Assembly (NCBI GenBank): GCA_016870155.1
Contig: VGCE01000010.1
Coordinates: forward strand, 1 to 60,670
From: Actinomycetota bacterium
GTDB lineage: Bacteria > Actinomycetota > Thermoleophilia > Miltoncostaeales > Miltoncostaeaceae
Direction: 5' to 3'
DNA length: 60,670 nucleotides
Part shown: positions 29,737-39,414 of the stretch, piece by piece
Layout of the letters: every line of letters begins with the position of its first letter
Numbering within the stretch: the first letter of the stretch is position 1
Position numbers and translations under genes: made by a program
Notes under the pieces: model-generated
The model's input: the letters and a program-made list of their open reading frames with translations, nothing else
Told to the model about the DNA's origin: nothing
The model's database searches: none

Positions 29737-32198
29737 GCAATCCACCACGCAGGCCCCGTCCGCGCGCGCTCGCGCGCATCGCGCTGGCATCGGCCGGCGG
29801 CATCGGGCTGGCCCTCGCAGCCGCGCCTGGCGCGCTGGGCACCGACGGCAACCTCTATCCACAGGGCTCCGGCCCCTTCACCACCGGGTCGATGCTCGCG
29901 GCCAGCCAGCCGAACCCATCGGTGGTGCAGCTGAAGGCCGCCGCCACCACGGCCGCGCCCATCGGCACGCACTTCTCGATGGGATGGGGCTGCCCCGTCC
30001 CCGGCAGCGAGATCGCATCGGTGCAGTGGAGCGCCCTGCGCTACGCAGCGGCGTCCAGCGCCGGGCTGCAGGTGGTGGCCAACGGGCAGCCGGTGTGGGC
30101 CGAGGGCGACGTCGGCATTCCGCAGTCGCCGGCAGGTGGGCGCGGCTACGGGCTGGGGCTCCCCGGCGGCACGTGCGACGTGAAGCTGGAGCTCGTGCAG
30201 GGCGAGCGCCGTCAGCAGCACGCGCGGGTATGGTGGATCGGCAGCACGGGGGCGGTCATCCGCGACGTCGCGCCGCCCAGCGCCCAGGTGGTGAGCACCC
30301 CGGCCGGGTGGCTCAACGCATCGCAGGGTGCCGCGCGCGTGGGCTGGCAGGCGGCCGACAACTTCGGCAGCGATGGCATCACCGGCCAGCGCGTGAAGGT
30401 TGCCGGCGAGACCCGCTGGGCCGGAGCGCCCGGGCAGGGCCAGCACGGGGCCGACGTGTCGCTGGCGGGGCTGCCCGACGGCGCCCACACGGTGCGCGTG
30501 GAGGTGGACGGAGACGGCACCGGGGGCGCGGCGTCCGAGAGCACCCTGCGCATCGACCGCACCGCGCCCGACCTGGGCGAGCCCGAGGTCGCCTACACGC
30601 CGGGCACCACGCGCGGGCAGCTGGCGTTCTCGGCCAACGACTCCACGAGTGGCCTGCAGGCCGCGCGCGCCGAGGTGAACACCATGCCCAACGGCGCCAC
30701 CACGGGGTCGTGGGTGCCGGTGGCCAGCGTGGGCGCGGCCTCGGCCGGCCAGCGCGTCACCCGCGCGGTGGGCGCGGGTCTCACCGACGGCCTGCACGCA
30801 TGGCGCGTGATGGCATCCGACCAGGCCGGCAACGCCACCGAGCAGCTCGCGCCCGAGCACATGGTGGTGGACACCCAGCCGCCGCGCATCGGCCTGCAGC
30901 CCATCCCGCCCGCATGGACATCCGTGCTGCCGCTGCAGATGACCCTGAGCGACAACCTCGACCAGTACATCGGCCTCGGTGACTTCGAGGCCGAGATCAA
31001 CACCGCGGGCGACGGCAGCACGCGTGGCGATTGGATTCCCGTGGCGCAGGAGGCCCTGGCCCCCGGCTACACCCAGATGCAGGTGCCGCTCACAGGCCTT
31101 GCAGACGGCGTGCACGTGGTGCGCCTGCGGCTGCGAAACGGCGGCCCCTTCGCGCAGACGCTCGTGGCCACCCGCCTCAGCCTGGTGCGCACCGACCTCA
31201 CGCCCCCCGACATAGCGCGGGCGTCGCTCATCACCCAGCCCGACGGCAGGGTGAAGATGACCTGGACGGCCGAGGACGCCCGATCGGGAGTCGACCGCGT
31301 GCGCCTGCAGTGGCTCGACGGCTGGACCTGGCGCATTCTCACGCAGCTGCCCGCGTCCGATGGCAGCGGCATCGCCGCCATCGACCCCGACCTCTTGCCC
31401 GACCCCGGCACCCGCCTCCGCGTGCAGCTGGCCGACGCCGCGGGCAATACCCGCGCGCTCGAGGTGGAGCCCCCGGCGCGCACGCGCCCCGGATCGCCAT
31501 CGCCCGATGCCCCCTCGCGCCCCGGTGCCACCCCGGCACAGCAGATGGCCGACACCGCCCGCGAGGGAATGCTCACCCTGGGCATCCGCAACGGCGTGCC
31601 CGAACGCGTGGAAGGCCGCGACTACAGGGTGGTCAAGCTCGCGGCGGGCAAGCCCGTCACCATCACCGGCCGCCTGCTCAACCGCCAGGGCCAGGCGCTC
31701 GCCGGGTTCACCATGGTGGCCCGCCAGAGCGGCCGCGATCTCGGCGCCGCCATCACCGGCCCCGACGGCGCGTTCGTCATCACGGCCGTGCCCATCCGCA
31801 CCGGACCCATTGACGTCGGCGTGCCCGACGGATCGAAGGTGGTGCCCGTGCCCACCGGCCCGGGCGTGGCCGTGCGCCTGCGCGCCACCGTCACCCTCAG
31901 CGCGTCGCGCACCGAGACAAGCGCCAGGGGGGCACCGGTGACCTTCAAGGGCAAGATGTCGCCGGCCCCGGGCGCCGAGGGCGGCCGCAAGGCGATCGTG
32001 CTCGAGTGGCTCGACCCCTTCCGCAAGGCGTGGCGTCCGGTGGTGAACGCCCGGGCCGCTGCCGACGGATCGTTCCAGATCCGCTGGCGCTTCCACGCCA
32101 GCGGGCTCACCGTGCCCTTCCGGGTACGCGTGCCGCGCGAGCGCGGGTGGATGATCGAGCCGGGCAGCTCGCCCGTCATCACGGTGAGGGTGCGATAG
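29733..32198 (+). CDS. Large exported Ig-like repeat protein
   Basis: The 821-residue protein has a signal peptide (ARIALASAGGIGLALAAAPG with AxA-like cleavage near 35). Several beta-sandwich units follow, marked by DRTAPDLGEPEVAY, DTQPPRIGLQP and DLTPPDIARASL, which are typical starts of bacterial Ig-like modules with SGVDRVRL-type strands. A Pro-rich hinge (about 580-610) leads to two carboxypeptidase-regulatory or Ig-like domains (KPVTITGRLLNRQGQALAGF and GAPVTFKGKMSP). No LPXTG or membrane anchor is seen. It overlaps the sigma-fusion gene by four bases, so it is probably the product that regulator controls or monitors. Confidence 0.8.
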   Translation: MSNPPRRPRPRALARIALASAGGIGLALAAAPGALGTDGNLYPQGSGPFTTGSMLAASQPNPSVVQLKAAATTAAPIGTHFSMGWGCPVPGSEIASVQWSALRYAAASSAGLQVVANGQPVWAEGDVGIPQSPAGGRGYGLGLPGGTCDVKLELVQGERRQQHARVWWIGSTGAVIRDVAPPSAQVVSTPAGWLNASQGAARVGWQAADNFGSDGITGQRVKVAGETRWAGAPGQGQHGADVSLAGLPDGAHTVRVEVDGDGTGGAASESTLRIDRTAPDLGEPEVAYTPGTTRGQLAFSANDSTSGLQAARAEVNTMPNGATTGSWVPVASVGAASAGQRVTRAVGAGLTDGLHAWRVMASDQAGNATEQLAPEHMVVDTQPPRIGLQPIPPAWTSVLPLQMTLSDNLDQYIGLGDFEAEINTAGDGSTRGDWIPVAQEALAPGYTQMQVPLTGLADGVHVVRLRLRNGGPFAQTLVATRLSLVRTDLTPPDIARASLITQPDGRVKMTWTAEDARSGVDRVRLQWLDGWTWRILTQLPASDGSGIAAIDPDLLPDPGTRLRVQLADAAGNTRALEVEPPARTRPGSPSPDAPSRPGATPAQQMADTAREGMLTLGIRNGVPERVEGRDYRVVKLAAGKPVTITGRLLNRQGQALAGFTMVARQSGRDLGAAITGPDGAFVITAVPIRTGPIDVGVPDGSKVVPVPTGPGVAVRLRATVTLSASRTETSARGAPVTFKGKMSPAPGAEGGRKAIVLEWLDPFRKAWRPVVNARAAADGSFQIRWRFHASGLTVPFRVRVPRERGWMIEPGSSPVITVRVR

Positions 32199-32202
32199 TT
32201 CG

Positions 32203-32223
32203 ATGACCACTTTGAATGGTCAT
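32203..32223. promoter_or_regulatory. Operator-like inverted repeat of the Phd/PIN module
   Basis: ATGACCA-N7-TGGTCAT is a perfect 7-bp-arm palindrome ending 15 bases before the antitoxin start and just upstream of its ribosome-binding site. Phd-type antitoxins bind such repeats to repress their own operon. Confidence 0.6.
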
Positions 32224-32237
32224 TTTGAGGAGGCTCC

Positions 32238-32465
32238 CTGGCCGCGCGCACCATCTCGATCACCGATGTGAAGGCCAACCTGCTCGCGCTCGTCACCGAG
32301 GTGGGCGACACCGGCGACGAGATCGTGACCACTCGCAGGGGGCGGCCGGTCGCGCGCCTGGTGCGCGCGGCATCGGAGCACCCGCTCAAGGGATCGCTCG
32401 TGCTGCCCGATGACATGGCGGCCTACGACCTCTGCGCGGAGTGGGCGGGCAGCGACCTGGCATGA
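32238..32465 (+). CDS. Phd/YefM-type antitoxin (apparent CTG start)
   Basis: The 75-residue protein reads AARTISITDVKANLLALVTE then EIVTTRRGRPVARLVRA, the classic Phd/YefM DNA-binding fold, and ends in a toxin-binding tail. The first beta strand (TISITDVKANL) is needed for the fold but lies upstream of the only standard start (GTG 32268). The frame is closed by TGA at 32226-32228. CTG 32238, 4 bases after GAGGAGG (32227-32233), is therefore the likely start. The stop overlaps the toxin ATG (ATGA). Confidence 0.75.
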   Translation: MAARTISITDVKANLLALVTEVGDTGDEIVTTRRGRPVARLVRAASEHPLKGSLVLPDDMAAYDLCAEWAGSDLA

Positions 32466-32890
32466 GCGACGGGTGCGTGCTCGACACCTACCCCTGGCTT
32501 CACCTCATCGAGGACACCGGGCGCATCCCCCGCGCGGCGCGGAGGCTGATCGACGCAGGAATCACGCTGCATGTGCCAGCCATGTGCATGTGGGAGGTCG
32601 CGATGCTGCTCGAGTGAGGACGCCTGAGGATCAACGACCCCGGCATGAGCGCCGAGCGCTGGCTGCGGGCGGCCCTGGCGGCCCCGTACGAGATCGCACC
32701 CCTCACGCCCCGCATCGCGGCGTGTGCTGCCGACCTCGGGCGCGAGGGCTTCCATGGCGACCCCGCCGACCACATGGTCCACGCGACGGCGCGGGTGATG
32801 GACCTTCCGCTCATCACGGGTGACGAGCAGAGCCAATCGTTCGAGAAGAGCCTGCCGCGGCGCAGCCGTCGCCTCGCCGTGTGGGACTGA
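32462..32890 (+). pseudogene. PIN-domain (VapC-like) toxin interrupted by TGA
   Basis: The reading frame encodes CVLDTYPWLHLIED (first acidic residue of the PIN site), MCMWEVAMLLE, then TGA at 32615-32617. It continues in the same frame with GRLRINDPGMSAERWLRAAL, IAPLTPRIA and GDPADHMVHATARVMDLPLITGDE, which complete a PIN nuclease of about 142 residues. A single nonsense codon breaks an otherwise intact gene. It may be a recent mutation, an assembly error or, less likely, read-through. It is coupled to the Phd-like antitoxin and meets the phosphoesterase gene tail to tail. Confidence 0.75.
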
Positions 32891-32907
32891 CTCCGGTTCG
32901 GACCGAC

Positions 32908-34230
32908 CTAGCGAACCACGGCAGTGGCAGCCGACCGCGCCGTGGCGACGGTGCCGCCCACGGGGGTCACGCGCACGCTGGCGGTGGCCCACACGCGCTG
33001 GCCGGCGCGCATCACACGCGCAGCTGATGCGCCCAGAGCGACCTGCACCGTGGTGCGCGTGGGCAGCGATCCATCTGCGGCCACCCGCACGGTGGCAACC
33101 CCGCGGCCCAACGTGGCCCCGCGCACCGAGCGGCGGATCGTCACCGCCGCGCGCACCGTGGCCCCCTGCGGGGCGCGACCGCCGAGCGACACCCTGACGG
33201 GCACGCTCACCCGGCGCGCGCCCAAGCGCAGCACCGTGCGTGCGGCCACGCGGGCGGTCATCGAGGCGACGGCCTGCGTGGCACCGGCCACCGCCCCCTG
33301 CCCGGCCGCCTCACCTGATCCATTCCCATCGGGCTCGAGGGTGAGCACGTCACGCACCACGCCGTCCACCGACAGCACCTGCGCGGTGAGCAGCGTGTCG
33401 GTGGCCGTGATGCGCATGGCGCCGTTCGACCCGCTGTAGTGCGCCCGGCTCTCGGCCACCGCCGCGGCGGGGAAGGCCGTCACCGACTGCCCGCCGATAC
33501 CGTTCACCACGTAGGGAAGCCCGCCGACCTCGAGTCGCTCGTAGTAGTGGTCGTGGCCGTTCAGCACCAGGTCGGCGCCCCACTCGCGGAAGGGCCAGCG
33601 CATGCCCGGATACGGCCCGCGCGCGCTCGAGGTGTAGGGCGGGTGGTGCAGGGCCACCACCTTGAAGGGGGCGTTGGACGCCGCCATGGCCGGCTGCAGC
33701 CAGGCCTTCTGCGCGGCCATGTCCGATGCGTTGCGAAGGGCCTCATCGGAGTCGAGCATGAAGAAGTGCACGGGGCCGATGCGCACGTCGTACCAGCGCT
33801 CGTTGCCGGGCAGCGAGAAGTAGCTCAGGTAGTTGGAGATGCCGGCGTCGGAGTATTCGTGGTTGCCCGCGATCGGCCACAGCCGGTTGGTCACCGCCGT
33901 GCCACCCGCGCAGTTGGGCCCGCTGGCCACGCCGGCGAGGAAGCCGCAGTAGTACTTGCCCACCGTGCGGTCGTACTTGCCCGTGCCCGTGCCGCCGGCC
34001 GACGAATAGTAGTTGTCGCCCAGCAGCACCAGGTGGTCGGGGCCCCACCCGGCAACCATCGACGCCACCGCGGCCTGGTTGGCGTTGTCCACGCCGGGAT
34101 CGCCGATCACGCCGATCTCCATGGCGCCCAGTGCCGGCGTCGCGGCGGAGGCCAGCGCGCAGGCAATAATGCCCGCCGCAGCCGCCAGCGCGCGGATTGC
34201 ACCGCGGCCACCCCGTTCTCGCCTTCCCAT
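32908..34230 (-). CDS. Secreted metallophosphoesterase
   Basis: The 440-residue exported protein has an N-terminal signal (IRALAAAAGIIACALASAAT-type core) and a calcineurin-like domain. All metal-binding blocks are present: GDPGVDN, GDNYYSS, GNHEYSD, HHPPYTS and GHDHYYER, as in acid phosphatases of the purple type. The C-terminal 150 residues form a beta-rich domain with repeated Ala/Val/Thr/Arg strands (VRVSLGGRAPQGATVRAAV). ATG 34230 is chosen to place the signal peptide at the N-terminus. It probably releases phosphate from esters outside the cell. Confidence 0.88.
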   Translation of the reverse strand: MGRRERGGRGAIRALAAAAGIIACALASAATPALGAMEIGVIGDPGVDNANQAAVASMVAGWGPDHLVLLGDNYYSSAGGTGTGKYDRTVGKYYCGFLAGVASGPNCAGGTAVTNRLWPIAGNHEYSDAGISNYLSYFSLPGNERWYDVRIGPVHFFMLDSDEALRNASDMAAQKAWLQPAMAASNAPFKVVALHHPPYTSSARGPYPGMRWPFREWGADLVLNGHDHYYERLEVGGLPYVVNGIGGQSVTAFPAAAVAESRAHYSGSNGAMRITATDTLLTAQVLSVDGVVRDVLTLEPDGNGSGEAAGQGAVAGATQAVASMTARVAARTVLRLGARRVSVPVRVSLGGRAPQGATVRAAVTIRRSVRGATLGRGVATVRVAADGSLPTRTTVQVALGASAARVMRAGQRVWATASVRVTPVGGTVATARSAATAVVR

Positions 34231-34256
34231 GCCCGAGCACGGGGAGACCGCAGCAC

Positions 34257-35648
34257 TCACGGCGCGTAGCGCACGATCGGCTGTCCAACGCCCTCCGACA
34301 GCGTGGCGTAAGAGGTGCACGAGGCGTCCACGGCGATGGCCTCCCCCTGCGGCTCGCGCACGTACGGACGCTCGTCGCCCGGCGCAAGCAGCGCGGCACC
34401 GATGCCACCGACCGACTCATGCACGCGCACGGCGTCGTAGGTCTTCACCACCACCGTGGTGCCGTCCGCGCAGGCGTCAGCACCCACCACCCCGCCGTAG
34501 GCCATCTCGCCCACCAGTTGCATTACGCCCGACCCGGCCGCCACCTGCGCCGCGCTCGCGCGGTACACCCGCGATCGCGCCTCGCGCTTGCTCACCACGT
34601 AGAGATCTCCCGTGGTGCGGTCGGCCACGACGGCCTCGGCGTCCCGTGCTCCGTCCGGGTACGAGAGGCGGATGACCTGCGGAGCCACCGCGGCGAGCGT
34701 GCTGCCATCAGGCACGCCCCATAGCGACGGCTCGGCCACGCGGTAGATCCGCACGCCCGACCTCACCGCGGCGTTGTCACCGACGTCGGCGATGAACAGC
34801 GCGTCCATGCCATCCGCCGTGGTGCCCAGCGCGATGTCCTCGATGTCGGTGGCGCTCACGCCGGCGAGAGGAACGCTCGCTCGCGTGGTGCCGCTCCACC
34901 CGACGGCAAACACCCGGGCTGTATCGCCGCTGTCGTTGTGGGTCCAGAGCAGGTTGTCCTGCGTGCGGCTCCAGGCCAGCCCGGAGGCCTCCACCACGGG
35001 TGCGCCCACCGCTCCGAACACCGTGCGGGTAGTGCCCGCAAGTCGAGCCGGCGCGGGCGCCGGATCGCGGCCGGGTTCCGGCATCGGGGCTGCGTCGGGC
35101 GCGCCGGGGTCCTGTGGCGCAGGGGGGTCGGGAGTCGAACCGGGGAGCGCGACTTCATCTGGCGACTCGTCATCGGCCGCCCTGAGGGCATCGTCGTCCG
35201 GGCGCAGGGGCGCCCCCAACACCTTGGCGGTCACCGCTCGACCGATCGGCCGTTCTGCGCGCACCGCCACCCGAGCCTCGAGGGCGTCACCGCGCGGCAC
35301 CCGGCAGTCGACGAGTGCCGCGCGCGCGAGGGGCACTCGCAGATTCACCGCACCGGCGCGAGGCACCACACGAAGGGCATGCCCGACCACTTGGCCGGTG
35401 GATTCCTGCCTCACCGTTACGTCGACGCGAGACGCGCGCCTCGGAATGCCCGATACGCGAACGCGCAGCCACGCTGACGCCGCTCGGCACGCGGGTGCAT
35501 CGGCCTTCGCGCGCATGCCCTGCAGGGATACCGCTGAGGCCTCGTCCATCACGCCCGGCGCCATCACGAGCGCTGCGGACGACAGCAGGGCTACCGATGC
35601 CGCAGCGAAGCAGGTGCGAGGAGGACGATGGGCGTGGCGGAGGGCCAT
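34257..35648 (-). CDS. Secreted beta-propeller-like protein
   Basis: The 463-residue protein has a signal segment (CFAAASVALLSSAALVMAPG) and a beta-sandwich region with Cys residues (about 40-150). A Pro/Asp-rich linker (about 155-195) leads to a propeller-like domain: VEASGLAWSRTQDNLLWTHN, DIEDIALG, ALFIADVGDN, RDAEAVVADRTTGDLYVVSK and EAIAVD. The Asp-rich loops recall phytase-like or SMP-30-type propellers, but no exact activity can be assigned. ATG 35648 is preferred; earlier in-frame Met residues give an implausible N-terminus. It precedes the metallophosphoesterase gene on the same strand with a 26-base gap. Confidence 0.75.
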   Translation of the reverse strand: MALRHAHRPPRTCFAAASVALLSSAALVMAPGVMDEASAVSLQGMRAKADAPACRAASAWLRVRVSGIPRRASRVDVTVRQESTGQVVGHALRVVPRAGAVNLRVPLARAALVDCRVPRGDALEARVAVRAERPIGRAVTAKVLGAPLRPDDDALRAADDESPDEVALPGSTPDPPAPQDPGAPDAAPMPEPGRDPAPAPARLAGTTRTVFGAVGAPVVEASGLAWSRTQDNLLWTHNDSGDTARVFAVGWSGTTRASVPLAGVSATDIEDIALGTTADGMDALFIADVGDNAAVRSGVRIYRVAEPSLWGVPDGSTLAAVAPQVIRLSYPDGARDAEAVVADRTTGDLYVVSKREARSRVYRASAAQVAAGSGVMQLVGEMAYGGVVGADACADGTTVVVKTYDAVRVHESVGGIGAALLAPGDERPYVREPQGEAIAVDASCTSYATLSEGVGQPIVRYAP

Positions 35649-35762
35649 GCGCGCATGCTCCCGCCCCCCGAACGGGTTGCAGCGTAAACGCCCCCGGTTC
35701 ATACCTTTTCGCAACAAATAACTTGCGGGCGGATCACGCATCGCCCCCGCGCGCCCGGCCAC

Positions 35763-35775
35763 TACCCTCCCGCGC
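35763..35775 (+). promoter_or_regulatory. Leaderless -10 element of the moxR-like gene
   Basis: TACCCT (35763-35768) is followed by 7 bases and the ATG at 35776. The hexamer is the same as the one before the gene at 10832 and the methyltransferase at 49091. No -35 could be assigned with confidence. Confidence 0.5.
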
Positions 35776-36627
<852 letters not shown>

Positions 36628-36635
36628 GGCCAGGC

Positions 36636-37856
36636 GTGTTCGAGGGCCTCTTCACCACGCTGCGCGACGAGGGGGTGCCCGTGGCGCTGGACGAGTGGCT
36701 CACCCTGCACGACGCCTTGGAGCGCGATCTTCACCACAGCACGCTGTCGGGCTTCTACCTGATGTCGCGCGCGGTGCTGGTGAAGGATGAGTCGCACTAC
36801 GACGGCTTCGACATCGCGTTCGCCCGGTACTTCTCGGGAATCGATCCCACCACCGACGCCGTGGACGACCGCGTGTGGAAGTGGCTCGAGGAGAACCCGC
36901 ACGTCCTGCACATCTCAGAAGACCAGCGCGCGCGGCTGGACGCCATGCGCGACCAGCTGGAGCTCGATGAGCTGCTCGGGAAGCTCAAGGAGAAGCTGGA
37001 GGCCCAGGAGGAGGAGCACCACGGTGGCTCCGAGCACATCGGCACCGGGGGAACCTCACCATTCGGCCACTCGGGCTACCACCCGGGAGGCATCCGCGTC
37101 GGCGGCCAGGGCCGGTGGCGATCGGCGATCCAGACCGCCGGCGAGCGCCGCTACCGCGATCTGCGCACCGACCACGAGATCGGCGCACGCGACTTCGGCG
37201 TGGCGCTCAGGCGACTCAGACAGCTCTCGACGCGCCTGGGCGGCCCGGCCACCGAGCTCGACATCGACGGCACCATCCGCGATACGGCCGACCACGGCGG
37301 TCAACTGCGGCTGTCGTTCCGTCGCCCCCGGCGCAACACCGTGCGCGTGCTTCTCATGCTCGACATCGGCGGCTCGATGGATGATCACATCATGCTGCTC
37401 GACCGCCTGTTCACTGCCATGCACCAGGCCAGCCACTTCCGCGACCTGCAGGTGCGCTTCTTCCACAACTGCGTGTACGACCGCGTGTACACCGACCCGA
37501 GCATGCACCCGAAGAGGTCCGAGAGCACCCGGCATCTTCTCGCCCAGCTCGAGCCCGACTACAAGCTGGTGATGGTGGGCGACGCCTGCATGGCGCCGAG
37601 CGAGCTGGTGCTGCCCGGCGGGGCCATCGACTATCAGTACATGAACGAAGAGCCCGGCGCGGTGTGGCTGGAGCGCCTGGAGGATCACTTCAGCCACGCG
37701 GCGTGGCTCAACCCGCACCCCAAGCGGTGGTGGCCCACCATCCACGGGGCCTATACGCTGGACATGGTGCGGGGGATCTTCCCGATGTTCGAGTTGTCGG
37801 TGGATGGCCTCGATCAGGCCGTGCGCCACCTCATGGTGAGGCGCGCGGCCGCCTAG
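36636..37856 (+). CDS. VWA/CoxE-like protein, MoxR partner
   Basis: The 406-residue protein has an N-terminal helical domain (FTTLRDEGVPVALDEWLTLH). A charged linker rich in Glu and Gly (LEAQEEEHHGGSEHIGTGG) and a von Willebrand A domain follow. The metal-site motif is DIGGSMDD (D-x-G-x-S, about 247-254), followed by a Thr/Asp-containing strand VMVGDACMAPSEL. This arrangement matches CoxE-like proteins that work with MoxR ATPases. GTG 36636 is the first start after the moxR stop. The cellular target of the pair cannot be told from the window. Confidence 0.88.
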   Translation: MFEGLFTTLRDEGVPVALDEWLTLHDALERDLHHSTLSGFYLMSRAVLVKDESHYDGFDIAFARYFSGIDPTTDAVDDRVWKWLEENPHVLHISEDQRARLDAMRDQLELDELLGKLKEKLEAQEEEHHGGSEHIGTGGTSPFGHSGYHPGGIRVGGQGRWRSAIQTAGERRYRDLRTDHEIGARDFGVALRRLRQLSTRLGGPATELDIDGTIRDTADHGGQLRLSFRRPRRNTVRVLLMLDIGGSMDDHIMLLDRLFTAMHQASHFRDLQVRFFHNCVYDRVYTDPSMHPKRSESTRHLLAQLEPDYKLVMVGDACMAPSELVLPGGAIDYQYMNEEPGAVWLERLEDHFSHAAWLNPHPKRWWPTIHGAYTLDMVRGIFPMFELSVDGLDQAVRHLMVRRAAA

Positions 37857-37866
37857 TGTGCAGAGG

Positions 37867-38346
37867 ATGCGTGCCCGGCTCGCAACCCTCCTCATTGCGC
37901 TGGCCGTCGCGTGCGGCGCGGCCACCCCGGCCATGGCGGCGCCCAACGACGTGATCGCCGACTACTTCGTGGACGGCCAGCTGAATGGCAGCTACTCGGT
38001 GGAGGACCTGCGCGCGGCCCTGGCCTTCGCGCAGGATCGGGTGGGAACGGGCGCGCAGTACTCAGCCTTCGCCGACATCATCAGCCAGGCGATCACCGGC
38101 GATCTCGCCGGCACCAGCGGCGCGGCCAAGGAGCAGCTCAAGGCCCAGGAGCCACGCACCCGCACCCAGACCACCCCGGCGCCCGATCCCACCGCCACCG
38201 TGGTGCAGGACGACGGCCTTCCCACCCCTCCGCCCAGCGACCCCGCCGACGAGCTTCCGGCCGCCGTGCCCATCATGGGGTTCGTGGCGCTGGGGCTGGT
38301 GGCGCTGGGGTCGGTGTCGGCCATCTGGCGCCGACGGCGGCGCTGA
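37867..38346 (+). CDS. Small secreted/membrane protein of the ADY-G-x-Y family (second copy)
   Basis: The 159-residue protein has a signal peptide (LATLLIALAVACGAATPAMA), then VIADYFVDGQLNGSYSVEDL and AFADIISQAI. A Thr/Pro-rich linker, a C-terminal transmembrane helix (about 133-153) and an RRRRR cytoplasmic end complete it. The domain order and the A-D-Y-x3-G-Q-[IL]-N-G-x-Y core are shared with the protein encoded beside signal peptidase I at 7446-7994. ATG 37867 is chosen; GTG 37858 is possible. It starts 10 bases after the VWA gene and may belong to the MoxR operon. Confidence 0.7.
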   Translation: MRARLATLLIALAVACGAATPAMAAPNDVIADYFVDGQLNGSYSVEDLRAALAFAQDRVGTGAQYSAFADIISQAITGDLAGTSGAAKEQLKAQEPRTRTQTTPAPDPTATVVQDDGLPTPPPSDPADELPAAVPIMGFVALGLVALGSVSAIWRRRRR

Positions 38347-38403
38347 CCAGCAGCGGCCCCTGCCCCGGTACGCTGCGCACCACAGCCCAGCCCAAGGAGC
38401 CGC

Positions 38404-39408
38404 ATGACACCGCCTGCACCGCCATCCATCGACATCCTCGCCCTCGGCAACGCCATCGTGGATGTGCTGAGTCATGTGGATGACGCCTTGGTGGACGCCC
38501 TGCCGGTCAACAAGGGGGGCATGACCCTCATCGGCGCCGTGGAGGCCAGGGATCTCTACGGGGTGCTGGGCCCGGGCATCGAGTGCTCAGGCGGTTCAGC
38601 CGCCAACACGGTGGTGGGCGCCGCCATGCTGGGCGCGCGCACGGCGTTCGTGGGCCGCGTGAAGGACGACCAGCTGGGCGCGGTGTTCACCCACGACATC
38701 CGCGCCGCCGGCGTGCGATTCGACACCCCGCCCGCCACCGACGGCCCCGAGACCGCCGCGTGCCTGGTGATGGTCACGCCAGATGCCCACCGCACCATGT
38801 GCACGCACCTGGGCGCGTCGATCGAGCTCGGCCCCGACGACATCGACGAGGCGCTGGTGCGCGAATCCGCGGTGCTCTATCTCGAGGGCTACCTGTGGGA
38901 TCCCCCGGGCGCGCGCGAGGCCATGCGCAAGGCCATCCGCATCGCCCGCGACGAGGGCCGCGCGGTGGCGCTGTCGCTGTCAGACCCCTTCTGCGTCGAC
39001 CGCCACCGCACCGACTTCCTCGACCTGGTCGATGGCGACGTGGACATCCTGTTCGCCAACGAGCACGAGCTCACCTCGCTGCATGAGACCGACGACCTCG
39101 ACAAGGCCTTCAACGAGGTGATGCCGCTCGTGAAGGTGGCCGCCTGCACGCGCGGCGAGCACGGCGCGGTGGTCATGGGCGATGGCGAGACGCACGTGGT
39201 TGCCGCCGAGCCCGCCGCCCGGGTGGTCGACACCACCGGCGCCGGCGATCTGTTCGCCGCGGGGTTCCTCGCCGGCTGGACGCAGGGGCGGGGGCTGCAC
39301 GACTGCGGCCGCATGGGCGCGGTCGCGGCCGCCGAGGTGATCTCGCACGTGGGCGCGCGCCCCGAGGCCGACCTCAAGGCGCTCATCCAGAACCGCGTAC
39401 CGGCCTAG
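38404..39408 (+). CDS. PfkB-family kinase, adenosine-kinase-like
   Basis: The 334-residue ribokinase-fold enzyme has ALGNAIVDVLS near the N-terminus, the GGSAANT substrate loop (about 61-67), NEHE near 220 and the ATP/catalytic motif DTTGAGDLFAAGFL (about 276-289), where the Asp of GAGD is the base. Sequence style is that of the adenosine/nucleoside-like branch rather than 6-phosphofructokinase; the substrate is inferred. AAGGAG at 38394-38399 is its ribosome-binding site and TACGCT at 38369-38374 a likely -10. The first glycosyltransferase gene follows after 6 bases, so it may head that operon. Confidence 0.87.
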   Translation: MTPPAPPSIDILALGNAIVDVLSHVDDALVDALPVNKGGMTLIGAVEARDLYGVLGPGIECSGGSAANTVVGAAMLGARTAFVGRVKDDQLGAVFTHDIRAAGVRFDTPPATDGPETAACLVMVTPDAHRTMCTHLGASIELGPDDIDEALVRESAVLYLEGYLWDPPGAREAMRKAIRIARDEGRAVALSLSDPFCVDRHRTDFLDLVDGDVDILFANEHELTSLHETDDLDKAFNEVMPLVKVAACTRGEHGAVVMGDGETHVVAAEPAARVVDTTGAGDLFAAGFLAGWTQGRGLHDCGRMGAVAAAEVISHVGARPEADLKALIQNRVPA

Positions 39409-39414
39409 CCACCA

